NCBI GenBank assembly: GCA_963971285.1 | Contig: OZ020250.1 | Span: 10,834,499-10,898,498, forward strand | DNA length: 64,000 bases | DNA from: Astropecten irregularis | Lineage: Eukaryota; Echinodermata; Asteroidea; Paxillosida; Astropectinidae | Direction: 5' to 3' | Shown here: piece by piece, positions 10,790-20,429 of the stretch | Layout of the letters: every line of letters begins with the position of its first letter | Numbering within the stretch: the first letter of the stretch is position 1 | Made by a program: the position numbers and the translations under genes | Notes under the pieces: generated by a model | What the model was told of the DNA's origin: nothing | What the model saw: only the letters and a program-made list of their open reading frames with translations | The model's database searches: none

Positions 10790-11460
10790 AGGCATGTACC
10801 GAATTCCATGCTCATGTGGCAAAGTATATATTGGTGAGACAGGACTTTAATACCATGCAGGCTCAAAGAACATAGAGCACACGGCAGGAAAGGCGAATTG
10901 GACAAATCGGACATCATAAAACACTCAACCACTGCAGACCATGTAATTGAATGGCAACATGCTTCCCTCATAGTGAAAGAATCTAATTGGCACACTCGAC
11001 GCATCAGAGAAGCCATAGAGATACACAAGCATGATACTGTCCCACAGGACATTGGTCTCTTTCTGAGTAACATTTGGCACCCTATCCTCCCACACAGCCA
11101 AAGCCATGTCCAGCCTACTACTGACACACCTGACCGAACAGGCAATCCTTACTCACGTAATACGCCCCAGCGAGCAGCCACTGGATCCACACACACTCCA
11201 GTGATCACCAATCAGAAAAGCCCTTCCACACATCGGATCCCCTCAGACCCCAGTGAGCACCAATCACAAAGCTCCTCCACAGAACAGGATCCCAAGGAAC
11301 CACATATAAGGACCTCACATCCCTCATTTCAATCGTCTCCTGATGAGGACTAGAGCAGACTAGTCGAAACGTTGAGACCAAAATGCGAGAAGTGCGAACG
11401 ATATAGAAGTGCGAACGATATAGAAGTGCCAAAGTACGAACGATTATTACATGGTGTTTC
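10790..11460 (+). mobile_element. Penelope-like element 3' end with GIY-YIG endonuclease
   Basis: From about 10792 the frame reads AGMYRIPCSCGKVYIGETG, the start of a GIY-YIG nuclease domain as found at the C terminus of Penelope-like reverse transcriptases. After a frame break near 10850 it continues as KSDIIKHSTTADHVIEWQ and SNWHTRRIREAIEIHKHD with a catalytic-type Glu, then a low-complexity tail ending at 11353. No RT precedes it, so the copy is 5'-truncated, as is usual for this class. A hammerhead-like motif and short repeats of GAAGTGCGAACGATATA follow. Confidence 0.85.
11335..11378 (+). ncRNA. hammerhead ribozyme-like motif of a Penelope-like element
   Basis: Stem I GTCTC (11335-11339) pairs with GAGAC (11374-11378). 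The core is CTGATGA (11340-11346). Stem II is GACTAG/CTAGTC with loop AGCAGA, followed by GAAA and then CGTT, where A-C-G-U gives a minimal stem III and cleavage would follow the U before GAGAC. Short stem III with palindromic ACGU is known from Penelope-associated hammerheads that act as dimers. One G next to stem II is unpaired, as if one C had been lost after CTAGTC. Activity is doubtful. Confidence 0.6.
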
Positions 11461-11605
11461 CGCAAACAGATCCACATACCAATTGTCACCATGCAAAGTT
11501 GTTGTTGTCAGTAAACCATTTATTTGAGTGTTCATGTTTTGTGTTTTTCCGCTTTTCGTTTTGCTATGTATTTTGCTGTTGTTGTCAAATAAATAATAAT
11601 AATAA

Positions 11606-11840
11606 AACGTTCGTGTCCGTGAACTTCACACACGCGCACTGCAAACTTGGTATTAAAGTACGTCAGTAATATCAAATTGCAATGACTCCATTATGACATC
11701 AGCATATGTCACGCAACAAGGCAACTGGACTGCCAAACTGACTGCTTCGCCTCGGGAACTATAGTTTGTCAACTTCCAACACCTTGGGAGCTAGAATCGG
11801 ATGTCCACCCTCAAACCATGTGATATTTGTATATTAACAT
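11606..11840 (+). repeat. continuation of the split CTTCCAACAC-family element
   Basis: AACGTTCGTGTCCGTGAACTTC and GCACTGCAAACTTGG align with 4727-4790 of the first copy. The block then ends in a terminal-type sequence, CTATAGTTTGTCAACTTCC through AGCTAGAATCGGATGTCCACC. It would be the other side of the copy begun at 5335, although the final terminal block is in direct rather than inverted orientation. Confidence 0.5.
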
Positions 11841-13112
11841 TTCCCATCTTTATAGTGTTACATGCCCCTAAAGAATTTGAAATTGTTTTGAGTTCTTAGA
11901 AATTGAGATAATGTTCAAAACATTTCTTACAAGTTTTATAATGTAGTAAAAACTGAGTAATTGACCTGGTGTGTATACGGCCTGTTGTGTATGTAGAGCA
12001 ATGGAACATTCCGGAACAATCTTGAGTGTGAGAGAGAATGCACAACACATCTGGAGAACATTCTGAAAAATTCCATCTAGCGGTGTGGACATTTCCGGAA
12101 ACTGAGAAGGGAATAAGGGTTTCACAGACTTCAGTCTTCAGTATTCAGTATTCAGTCATCAGTCATCAGTCTTCAGTCTGCACAAGTTTGCTCAAGTTCC
12201 GGTAGTATAGCAATAGTGTGTGCAGATAACTTCGGTACCAGTGTGTTACTGCCGAGAAGTGAATATCGTCGAGTTGCAGAAGTGACTTTGTGATCCAGAC
12301 ATTAGTTTGTTTCAAGCAATGTAGGAGGCTAGTAAATCTCAGGAACTACAAGTTCTTCTGTGGAGTGGACCTCCATTATTAGTTCAATGCCTGTTTCATC
12401 AGTGAGTTGGACATTGATTTGCTGGACTAGTTTTTGCCAGGACTTTGTCACTGGAGACGTCGTGTTATGTATTGATTGTCAATTGTCAATACATATACCT
12501 TCCATGAGATATTGGTCAGTGGTCAGACATGGTCAGACAAACCGTCTACACCATGCAAAGTAGTGGCCCTAATATTTATGACCTTTTCCTATACCCACTG
12601 TACCTACTTCCTGACAGTCTAACTTTATGGACCTGCTGACTGACAATACACATGTCTTCCACATGTCTAGCTGGTATCTCAGATGCTCATTAATCATTGT
12701 ACATATAACTAACTCCTTTGTTCACTGTTCTGATATAAATGATCAGCCCTCCAAGTAGAGATGAGATGGTGTTGAGCCCTGATCACGAGTGGTTCAATAA
12801 ATAGATATACATGTACTGTTCGATTCTATGATACTCTGCGTTAGTCACTTGACTTGTCTCGTTGCTTATGTTAACTGTATGACTGATCCCGTGGGTTCAA
12901 ATACTGGTGAATAAACTCCACATAACAGTCGGATCATCACTGGTCGTTGCATATTCATAGTGCGCTTAGTTGTGACACACACACACCAAGTCGTAAGTCA
13001 CTTAAGTTTAATTATAATTTCATATACACTGTAAATATTTCATACTTCACAAGAATTACATAATAAACATTGTTTGTAGTGCTGATTGAGATATACATAC
13101 AATCAAAAATAA
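11841..13112. other. intron sequence, unidentified
   Basis: No coding motif found. A short degenerate array of CAGTCTTCAGTATT-like words occupies 12121-12180. Some stretches (AATAAA signals near 12798 and 12910) could belong to an old LTR, but I cannot show a partner copy. Confidence 0.4.
12121..12180 (+). repeat. short degenerate tandem repeat (TTCAGTC/TATTCAG)
   Basis: Repeated seven- to ten-base words built on CTTCAGT, ATTCAGT and CATCAGT over 60 bp. Confidence 0.6.
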
Positions 13113-13830
13113 ACTAGACATTGTGGTTGTGGGAACAACCACTAGGTGTTCATGGTCTTATTTCGTAGTGGAACTGTTATGTGAACATATGTTGGAATGT
13201 ATGTGATCGATCAATCGTCCATCACATAATGGCATTTTGAAATACATTTACACTTAAACTGCGTGACTGAACTAATACTGATCATGCTGATTAATTGCTG
13301 TATTTATACTGGACGTGGTAGTCATTTGTACACAAAAGCGCATGACCCTCTCTATCTTTTAGCCTGCAGTTGTTTGGCTCAAATCCTTCCATTTTCGAGT
13401 TATTTTGAGTTAAACTTCAACTTCCGGTAACACTGGAATAGGAGGTCGTTTGTACACAACACTAAATATATATTAATTGTTGAGATTGTCAATATCAAAA
13501 TCGTAGGTCATGTGGTTCTCAAGTTATAGAGCACCAAACTTTTTCCTAAAAACGTGTGTAATTTGATACCCGATGACGTAATCATGACGTCAATCTTCTA
13601 AATATAACTTGGCATCATGACCGAAGTTCCTACCAAGTTTCAAGTCATTATCTTGTAACTGTCATATACATGTAGAAGTCCTGCTGACAAGTTTTGGAAG
13701 AAGATTAATGAAAAAGAAAAAGAAAAACCCCAACAATAACAATAGGTGTTCGGCTTGAACCCAAACACCTAAAAAAAGATTTCTTACAATATTAAACAAT
13801 AGGTGTTCGGAGTGAACCCGAACACCTAAA
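13113..13830 (+). mobile_element. double-hairpin element, AGGTGTTC family
   Basis: Starts ACTAGACATT, then an 8-bp hairpin GTGGTTGT/ACAACCAC, then TAGGTGTTC. The 3' side has a GA-rich tract (13700-13735) and then a hairpin AGGTGTTCGG/CCCAAACACCT at about 13746-13772. A second 3' hairpin, AGGTGTTCGGAGTGAACCCG, follows at 13801-13828. The word after the 5' hairpin is repeated in the 3' hairpin stem. The 5' part recurs at 62253-62400. The layout resembles non-autonomous Helentron (HINE) elements, though no helicase is present. Confidence 0.55.
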
Positions 13831-13849
13831 AACAGGGCTCATCAACTTC

Positions 13850-14235
13850 TCTCCTACAATTTGATGCCACCAGAAACATCCGGTTGGTTCCGAAATTTCA
13901 GGAAACTGAAGTTGACAAGTATTTCATGTACTTTGAAAAAATTGCAAAAAGTCTGAATTGGCCAGAACATTCGTGTACACTTTTACTTCAGTCAGTCTTC
14001 ATTGGGAAGGCTAGAGAAATCTATTCTTCACTATCAGTTGAACAGTGCCAGGATTATGAGACAGTAAAAAAACAGGTACTTAAGGCCTATGAGTTAGTGC
14101 CGGAGGCTTATCGGCAAAAGTGTTGAAGTGCACGGAAACAAAATGATCAGAGTCATGTTGAGTTTGCCAGAGTCCAAGAACAAATGTTCTCTAGCTGGTT
14201 GACTTCAAAGGATATTAGGGATTATAAACAACTTA
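13850..14235 (+). pseudogene. Ty3/gypsy Gag fragment
   Basis: Reads LVPKFQETEVDKYFMYFEK, then WPEHSCTLLLQSVFIGKA and VKKQVLKAYELVPEAYRQK. A stop follows at 14124-14126, then more in-frame Gag (NDQSHVEFARVQEQMF) up to 14235. This is the capsid-like domain of a gypsy subgroup common in invertebrates and fish. The sequence breaks into a GC-rich repeat at 14236, and no Pol follows here. Confidence 0.8.
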
Positions 14236-14600
14236 AGGCCTTTTCACACTGGGCAAATCTCGGGGTTGACGCGGGGTTGAGGCGGGGGTGACGCGGGGTT
14301 AAAATCTGCGTCGATTCACACTGGACATTTTTCAACCCTGCGCCAACCCCATGTCAACCCCAAGATTGACTTCAACCCAGGTTGAAGTCAACCCTGCTCT
14401 GGGCCAGGGTTGAGATTTTTCGCCCCGGGGTTGAAACTTTCGCCCCGGGTTGGAAAGTGCAGTGTGAATTGAATCGGGTTCGCCCCGGGTTGAAGGTGGG
14501 TTCGTGAGAGGCAAGTGTAAAACGACCCTGGGTTGAACGCGGGGTTGAAAAATCCAATTTCAACCCAGGGCGGGAAGGAGTTCGCCCCGGGTTGAGAATA
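14236..14600. repeat. GC-rich repeat built on GGGTTGA words
   Basis: Dozens of CGGGGTTGA, CGCCCCGGGTTG and inverse TCAACCC words, with local inverted pairs such as GACTTCAACCC/GGTTGAAGTC. The left edge GGCCTTTTCACACTGGGCAA looks like a transposon end, and GCAGTGTGAATTGAA lies inside. It interrupts the Gag fragment. Probably a non-autonomous DNA element whose far end I cannot fix. Confidence 0.5.
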
Positions 14601-16160
14601 AGTTAATTTATATTGTAATTTGGGTAATCTTGTAATATTATATGTGTCATTCTTTGTTTCGGGATAGGTTTTATTTGTAAATTATTGATTGACAATTTTC
14701 GTGAACATGGCGCCGTGTTTGTCGAACGTTGCATCAATAACGGGAAGAATTTGTGTTTATCATTCATTCGTGGGGATCTTACGGTGGATTTACGTATACA
14801 AAACCTGGGAATTTAGGCAAAATGCACGAGGGTAATTATATTAAGGGGTCTATCCAGGACAGCAAGTTACTTAAAATAAGGCAGCTGTCTGGGATTTGCT
14901 TTTGTTATTGTTAGAGGGGTTAATTTGCTTACATGAATTCTGTCAATGGACAATGGGTTTTGTGATGCTCATCATTATCATGTTTAAGGCTGTTATTGAA
15001 TATGTTAGGATTAGATTATGCATATTCATGTGTAAGTGGCTAATTTCTGGTGATGCAATCTTAAGTTACTCTGGAATTAGGATGTGCATATTCACTGTGT
15101 ATTAAGCCTTGCTGAGTTTTATTGACAAATGATATTATCATTAGACTGGTCCACCTGTCCTATCATTGTGCATATTGAAGCTGTTTGTGGATACTTAGGC
15201 CTATTACACATGTATTGGGTCATAAGACTTACTCCTTGTGCATATCCCAGTGAATTGTTGTTTTCTGTGTAATACTGGATGCGGTGTGGGAATTATTACT
15301 TATTTGTTTAAATTATGTTTACATGGATAAATGCTAATGTGATTTCTTTTTGTTCTTTCTTATCTTCCTTTGCGGGGTTACCCATACTTGCCCGTCACCG
15401 TGTTACCGGCCTTGGCCATGCCGTCCACCTTTACAGAGGCAGTCAATAAATCAAAGAAGGCACCTTCAGATCAATATCAGAATTAGTCGTCATTCATTTA
15501 TTCATTCTATAGTCATTACTTATCATTAATCATTAACCAAATCCGAACCCACTAGATCAATAATCAATCAACCCCCTCCTCACACTATACTTATAAAATA
15601 AGAACAAAAAGTTGAAGGATTTCTTATCCCAGAAAAAGGAGCACAAATTTTCCGATTTTGAGCCCACGCCAAAGACATTTTTGTGAAAAGGTGATGAAGT
15701 CATTACCTAATTTGCATTGGTGATGACGTGTAGGAGGAGACTCGCCGCTGGCTATCACACATGTGTAATCGAAGCGATGCGTGAATATTCAGCACGCATC
15801 ACTTTACGCGGGTATAAACTGCGTTCAGGTATTGTATCATTATACAACTAATCTACACATGTGTAGCGCCCTCTGGGACAGGAATTGCTCAACTTGATCA
15901 AACCATCCAGAAGAAAAACACATTACTCTGACATGATGTTTGATACATCGTACATCACAAAATCACAAATATCTGCGAATGTTTTGTGATGTGCGATGAT
16001 TGCGTGCACATAATGACGTGCGATACATCGTACGCTACATTATTTTGTGGCACAAATCTGCGCACATTTTCTTTGTGTGTTTTTTATATGTGGCATGATT
16101 TTTCTGAATAATCTTTGTTTGTTTAGTTACGGTACGAAGAACTCAAGTGAAATATAAACA
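14601..16160. other. intron sequence, unidentified
   Basis: No exon or retroelement motif found. A CATCACAAAATCACAAAT-type low-complexity patch lies near 15955-16080. Confidence 0.4.
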
Positions 16161-16167
16161 AAAAGTT

Positions 16168-16262
16168 ATTATGAGGGCCTGACGCATTTCGATCCTAGCA
16201 GGATCTTTCTCAAAGGCTTTGAGAAAGATTCTGCTAGGATCGAAACACATCAGGCCCTCCTA
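16168..16262. repeat. near-perfect palindrome (hairpin) of about 95 bp
   Basis: GAGGGCCTGACGCATTTCGA is inverted at the right arm with two or three mismatches, around a short CAAAGGCTTTG centre. Each arm carries GATCCTGCTAGGATCGAAA, a small stem followed by GAAA, which recalls the degenerate hammerhead-like ends of Penelope-like elements. It may be two inverted copies of such an end. Confidence 0.65.
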
Positions 16263-16739
16263 ACTTTAAGCATTTGATATATTTCAGGTCATTTTGGCTG
16301 ATGAGCAGTTTGCAGCAGTTTATTACTTATAAAAAGTTAATCAAAACAGCAGGCAACTGCCATTGCATGCGCAATAACGGGGTGCAGTTTAATAGTGGTT
16401 GTGATTCACTCATAATGTCATATGGCGGCCTAAAAAATGCGTGATGACACTATTGGACATACAGTGAGTGTGCCAGAGCCTGAAGTGATCAATGTGCTCT
16501 ATATTAGCTCCATAACTATATACTCTAGGATGGAATGTGGTAAATGAAAGCCTAACTTCCTACCAAAACCACATGATAGTGTATTGCTTTGTCTTCTCAT
16601 TTGTCTGCTCATAATTAAGGCTTTTCCACTTATGCTCAGTTAAAGCCAATTTGTAATCACATTGATTGGAACATTTCACATGAATAGTATTACCACAGTA
16701 CAGGATTGGTAACATACCCAAACAGAAATGTTCACAGAT

Positions 16740-16900
16740 TTACGTGTAACTTTCAGGATATGAAGATGGTGCTGGTAGAAACATACCATTCAAATATATC
16801 CGCCTGAAATTGTGTATTTAAACAAAAATTAGAAAAACGAAGACCGAAAACAGTTTTGATCTCGGGGTAAGATCAAAGTCATTCTTTATGTTCTATGAGA
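16740..16900 (-). repeat. fragment of a TTAA-type MITE family
   Basis: ACTTTCAGGATATGAAGATG, then GTGCTGGTAGAAACATACC, then TTTTGATCTCGGGGTAAGATC match, inverted, the element at 34447-34782. The outer ends are lost. Confidence 0.6.
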
Positions 16901-17077
16901 AAAAAATGAGTCGAGTTTTCGCTATTTTGTCGTGACTCAAATGTCCGATTGAGCTTAAATTTTTGTAGGTTTATTATTTCATGCACATGTTTGATTTATA
17001 GACAAAGTGTGAGTGTTGTTCTGTGACCAATACCAATCATGTATTACATGTATTCCTTTAAGCAAGTTTGTACTTAC

Positions 17078-17142
17078 GAGATCTGAAGCACTTTCACACT
17101 GGACAGTCCTGTTACACCTTCACGTCTGTACAAGTCCCACAA
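17078..17142 (-). CDS. mucin-like gene exon, 65-bp middle of the SEA domain
   Basis: Very short internal exon. The acceptor is GATATACAG and the donor GTAAGTACAA. It encodes 21 residues plus two bases, LWDLYRREGVTGLSSVKVL and on to QIS. The preceding exon ends in phase 0 at GQIEKE, and the next exon completes the split codon and continues QGSVV. Together they give an unbroken SEA domain, with this exon supplying the helix and strand before the cleavage site. The phases and fold order make a chance match unlikely. Introns of about 33.0 and 12.8 kb flank it. Confidence 0.85.
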
Positions 17143-17518
17143 CTGTATATCAAGAACATAAAAGTAATCATTGATATTATAATGATTCTTCGATACTGAT
17201 TCAAGAACTTGGTAGATTTACTTGAACTCAAAGATATTTATCATTTATATTATGTTGGTAGCTTATTTTCAACTGCAATTAATTTTTAAGACCAATATCC
17301 AACCAATTTCCACTGCCCCTATTTTATTCAGGAAAAATGCATAATGCTTCAGGTGACATTTCTGGAGGCACTATTATTGTAACGTAATGAGCGGTCAAGC
17401 TATATACATACAGTTATTGTAGGGGAACTGCAAGAGTGAATCCAAGTACTGGCCATAGTGTGTGTATGCTAGCCCAGTAAACAGCGGAACGTGGAAAAAA
17501 CATAATAATAATGTTAAA
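17143..17518. other. intron sequence, nothing recognised
   Basis: AT-rich, with no repeat or coding signal that I can support. Confidence 0.4.
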
Positions 17519-18288
17519 ACTAGAGTTTATGGCTGTTGAAAACAGCACATAAGGCTTTTCCGCATATGATATAAATTGCTTATCAATAAGAATGTTGTCA
17601 CTAAGAACGACCTTCCCTCATTGCCTTTTGGTAAAAGAATTATGATCCTATCTCTTACCACTTGTGAATGAGGAGCTACTTCCTGTTTGACTGGAAGTAG
17701 AAGTCACAGAGGTCAACCGATTTGTCACAAAGAAAGGCCTTGCCTAACATTCACTTTTAGTGAAATAATCATGATCCTAGCCCTTACAACTTTTAAATGA
17801 GGAGCTACTTCCTGTTTGACCGGAAGTAGAGGTCACAGGGGTCAACCAATGTATCACAAAGAAAGACCTTGCCTAACATTCACTTTTGGTGAAAGAATCA
17901 TGATCCTAGCTCTTACCACTTTTAAATGAGGAGCTACTTCCTGTTTGACCGGAAGTAGAGGTCACAGAGGTCAAGCAATGTTTCACAAAGAAAGACCCTG
18001 CCTAACAATCACTTTTGGTGAAAGAATCAATATCTCAAACCGTTGATATTTTGTTGATTTTTAAAGATTTTGATTATTAAATTCAAATTGCTTGTCACAT
18101 GACACCTGATGACGTCATAATGACGAAAAGTTTCGGGAGACAACTACCCTATATGGACCTCCTTCAAACCAAGTTTGGCTAAAATCGGCTGTTTAAAGAT
18201 GCCAAAAGTGGGGTCTACAATGTCCCTGCACTTTGTCTATAGGAATTTTGCCGACAAGAAGAGGAAGAAGAGGAAGAAAAAAAATAAT
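17519..18288 (+). mobile_element. double-hairpin element, CTTTTCC family, outer copy
   Basis: Starts ACTAGAGTTTATGG with a 5' hairpin GCTGTT-GAA-AACAGC, then AAGGCTTTTCCGC. Three 129-bp tandem units follow, then TGATGACGTCA-containing sequence and a GA-rich tract. A second copy begins at 18289 inside that tract. A hairpin GGCTTTTCGC.../GCGAAAAAGCC at 19274-19298, after the inner copy, is a good candidate for the displaced 3' end. Confidence 0.6.
17612..18020 (+). repeat. 129-bp tandem repeats, 3 units
   Basis: The word CTACTTCCTGTTTGACC starts at 17676, 17805 and 17934, a spacing of 129 bp. Units share TCACAAAGAAAG, GAATCATGATCCTAGC and GGAAGTAGAGGTCACAG. Confidence 0.85.
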
Positions 18289-19255
18289 AGAGATTGTGTC
18301 TGTTGAAAACAGAACACAAGGCTTTTCCGTTTCCGCTTTTATTGAAAAAAAATTGTCTTAACCACATACGCACAAAGACAGTTGAATATGATCTTATGTT
18401 TTATACCTTTGAAGTGTGCACCTTTAATCATAAACTCACATGAATTGGTCATATTTGTGTCACAAAGAAAGACCTTGCCTAACACTGACTTTTGACGAAA
18501 GAATCCTGATCCTAGCTCTGACCACTATTAAATGAGGAGCTACTTCCTGTTTGACCGGAAGTAGAGGTCACAGAGGTCAAGTAATGTGTCACAATGAAAG
18601 ACCTTACCTAACATTCACTTTTGGTGAAAGAATCATGATTATAGCTCTTACCACTTTTAAATGAGGAACTACTTCCTGTTTGACCGGAAGTAGAGGTCAC
18701 AGAGGTCAAGTAATGTGTCACAAATGAAAGACCTTGCCTAACAATTGTCTATTGGTGAAAGAATCATGACCATAGCTCTGACCACTTTTAAATGAGGAGC
18801 TACTTCCTGTTTGACCGGAAGTAGAGGTCACAGAGGTCAAGTAATGTGTCACAATGAAAGACCTTACCTAACATTCACTTTTGGTGAAAGAATCATGATT
18901 ATAGCTCTTACCACTTTTAAATGAGGAGCTACTTCCTGTTTGACCAGAAGTAGAGGTCACAGAGGTCAAGCAATGTTTCATAAAGAAAGACCCTGCCTAA
19001 CAATCACTTTTGGTGAAAGAATCAACCTAAGATCTCAAACCGTTGATTTTTTGTTGATTTTTAAAGATTTTGATTTTTAAATTCAAATCGCTGGTCACAT
19101 GAGACCTGATGACGTCATGATGATGATTAAAAATGACCAAAGTGCCGCGGACAAAATTTGTGTACAAAGTCAATACAAATTGAGGAGAAGAAGAAGAAGA
19201 AGAAAAAAAACAGAACAAAAACAATACCTTTTCCGATTGAAATCGGAAAAGCCAA
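18289..19255 (+). mobile_element. double-hairpin element, CTTTTCC family, inner copy
   Basis: Starts AGAGATTGTGTCTGTTGAAA (5' hairpin with GAA loop, stem TGTGTCTGTT against AACAGAACACA with one bulge), then AGGCTTTTCCG. Four 129-bp units follow, then a GA-rich tract and the 3' hairpin CTTTTCCGATT/AATCGGAAAAG at 19229-19251. It closely matches the copy at 48998-49894. No protein is encoded. Confidence 0.7.
18450..18995 (+). repeat. 129-bp tandem repeats, 4 units
   Basis: CTACTTCCTGTTTGACC or a close variant starts at 18540, 18669, 18800 and 18929 (spacing 129, 131, 129). They are the same units as at 17612-18020 and 49180-49590. Confidence 0.85.
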
Positions 19256-19319
19256 AAAACAAACAAAAATAAAGGCTTTTCGCTTGCGCGAAAAAGCCAA
19301 TAATGTAACCAATTAGAGG

Positions 19320-19915
19320 TGAATCATGTTCTGCACACTTATTATAATCCCGTCACAGGAACTAATACGAATTCTCTGAAAATTTATGTCTTTTCATCAG
19401 TGATCACGAGCATATCATGTTAACCTTAGAGATTGCATTAGCTCTTCCACAAATCACGTATTCTGCACTCCTGATAAGAACAATATTTCCAATTCTTGAA
19501 TCATGTTCTGCACACCTACCACTCTTGTATTTTTCCTGTTCTTAAAGATTACAGTTTGCATTCCCGAGCGTCAAATTATTGGCCCATTATTAAATAACGT
19601 TCTACACCCATTATAGGCATGTAATTTTCCCGTTCTTAAAACACGTTTTGAACATTTGATAGTCAAGTTATTTTCTTGTTCGTAAATCACTATTTGCACA
19701 CCTTATAATCAATCACGCCATAACTAAGCTAGTTCATTATTCACGCTCGTCTTGCCCAATAGTCATGTGATTTTCCATTAGCAAATCATGGGTTGCTAAA
19801 CCTTATAGTCACATTATTATTATTCTTTTTAATCACATTCTTCCCCTATCATAGTCACGTCAATTCCATATTCTTATACCATGGTTTGCACATATTTACG
19901 TTATTTGCTCTTTCT
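19320..19915 (+). repeat. degenerate satellite with about 46-bp units
   Basis: Roughly a dozen diverged units of the form ATCACGTTCTGCACACC, then TTATAGTCACGT, then TATTTTCCTGTTCTTAA. Several units are 45-47 bp (for example those starting near 19498, 19595 and 19641). It is strongly decayed, so it is old. Confidence 0.55.
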
Positions 19916-20336
19916 TTAATTATACTCAGACAATAAGTGGGGACTGAAACCAATCTTGAATTTATGCCACAGCTTGAAACTGAATTGATTCCACCTTCAA
20001 ACATGTCAAACTACCAAATAAAACATATGAAGAAAATGTTATGTACAGTATTTACTAATTTATATTCCTTAGAATGAAAATGGCAAGGAGCCGGCTACCG
20101 AACACAGGGCAAACCGGCTATACAGACGAACAGGATACAACATTTAATTAATGGACTACCACACCATGTCCATTAACACAGATCTATGAACTCAATCGTT
20201 CATACCCACTTGTGGCCACACCAAATAGGACTACCTGTCCTTACCAACCATATTTACCTCACAAAGGCGGGTCCACAGCCAGATATCAACAGACAATACA
20301 TGTAACACATTGCCTTTCAATCACCTCACTAAAGAT

Positions 20337-20425
20337 TGGCCCCAATGGAACCGAAGGGCACCAAATAGTTTTAACATGTATAATGCATACACACAAAATG
20401 ATTCCCAAGTTGGTGACGAGGATGG
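20337..20425 (+). repeat. LTR end and primer-binding region of a gypsy element
   Basis: GGCCCCAATGGAACCGAAGG through CACAAAATGATTCCCAAGT is followed by TTGGTGACGAGGATGGCC at 20411-20428, which looks like a primer binding site followed by the Gag leader. A second copy of the upstream part lies at 27013-27090, supporting an LTR or leader origin. Confidence 0.5.
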
Positions 20426-20429
20426 CCAT

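Noticed and set aside
14332-14563. Overlapping minus-strand ORFs in the GGGTTGA repeat
   Set aside because: They come from the repetitive motif rather than from a gene; the repeat interrupts gypsy Gag.
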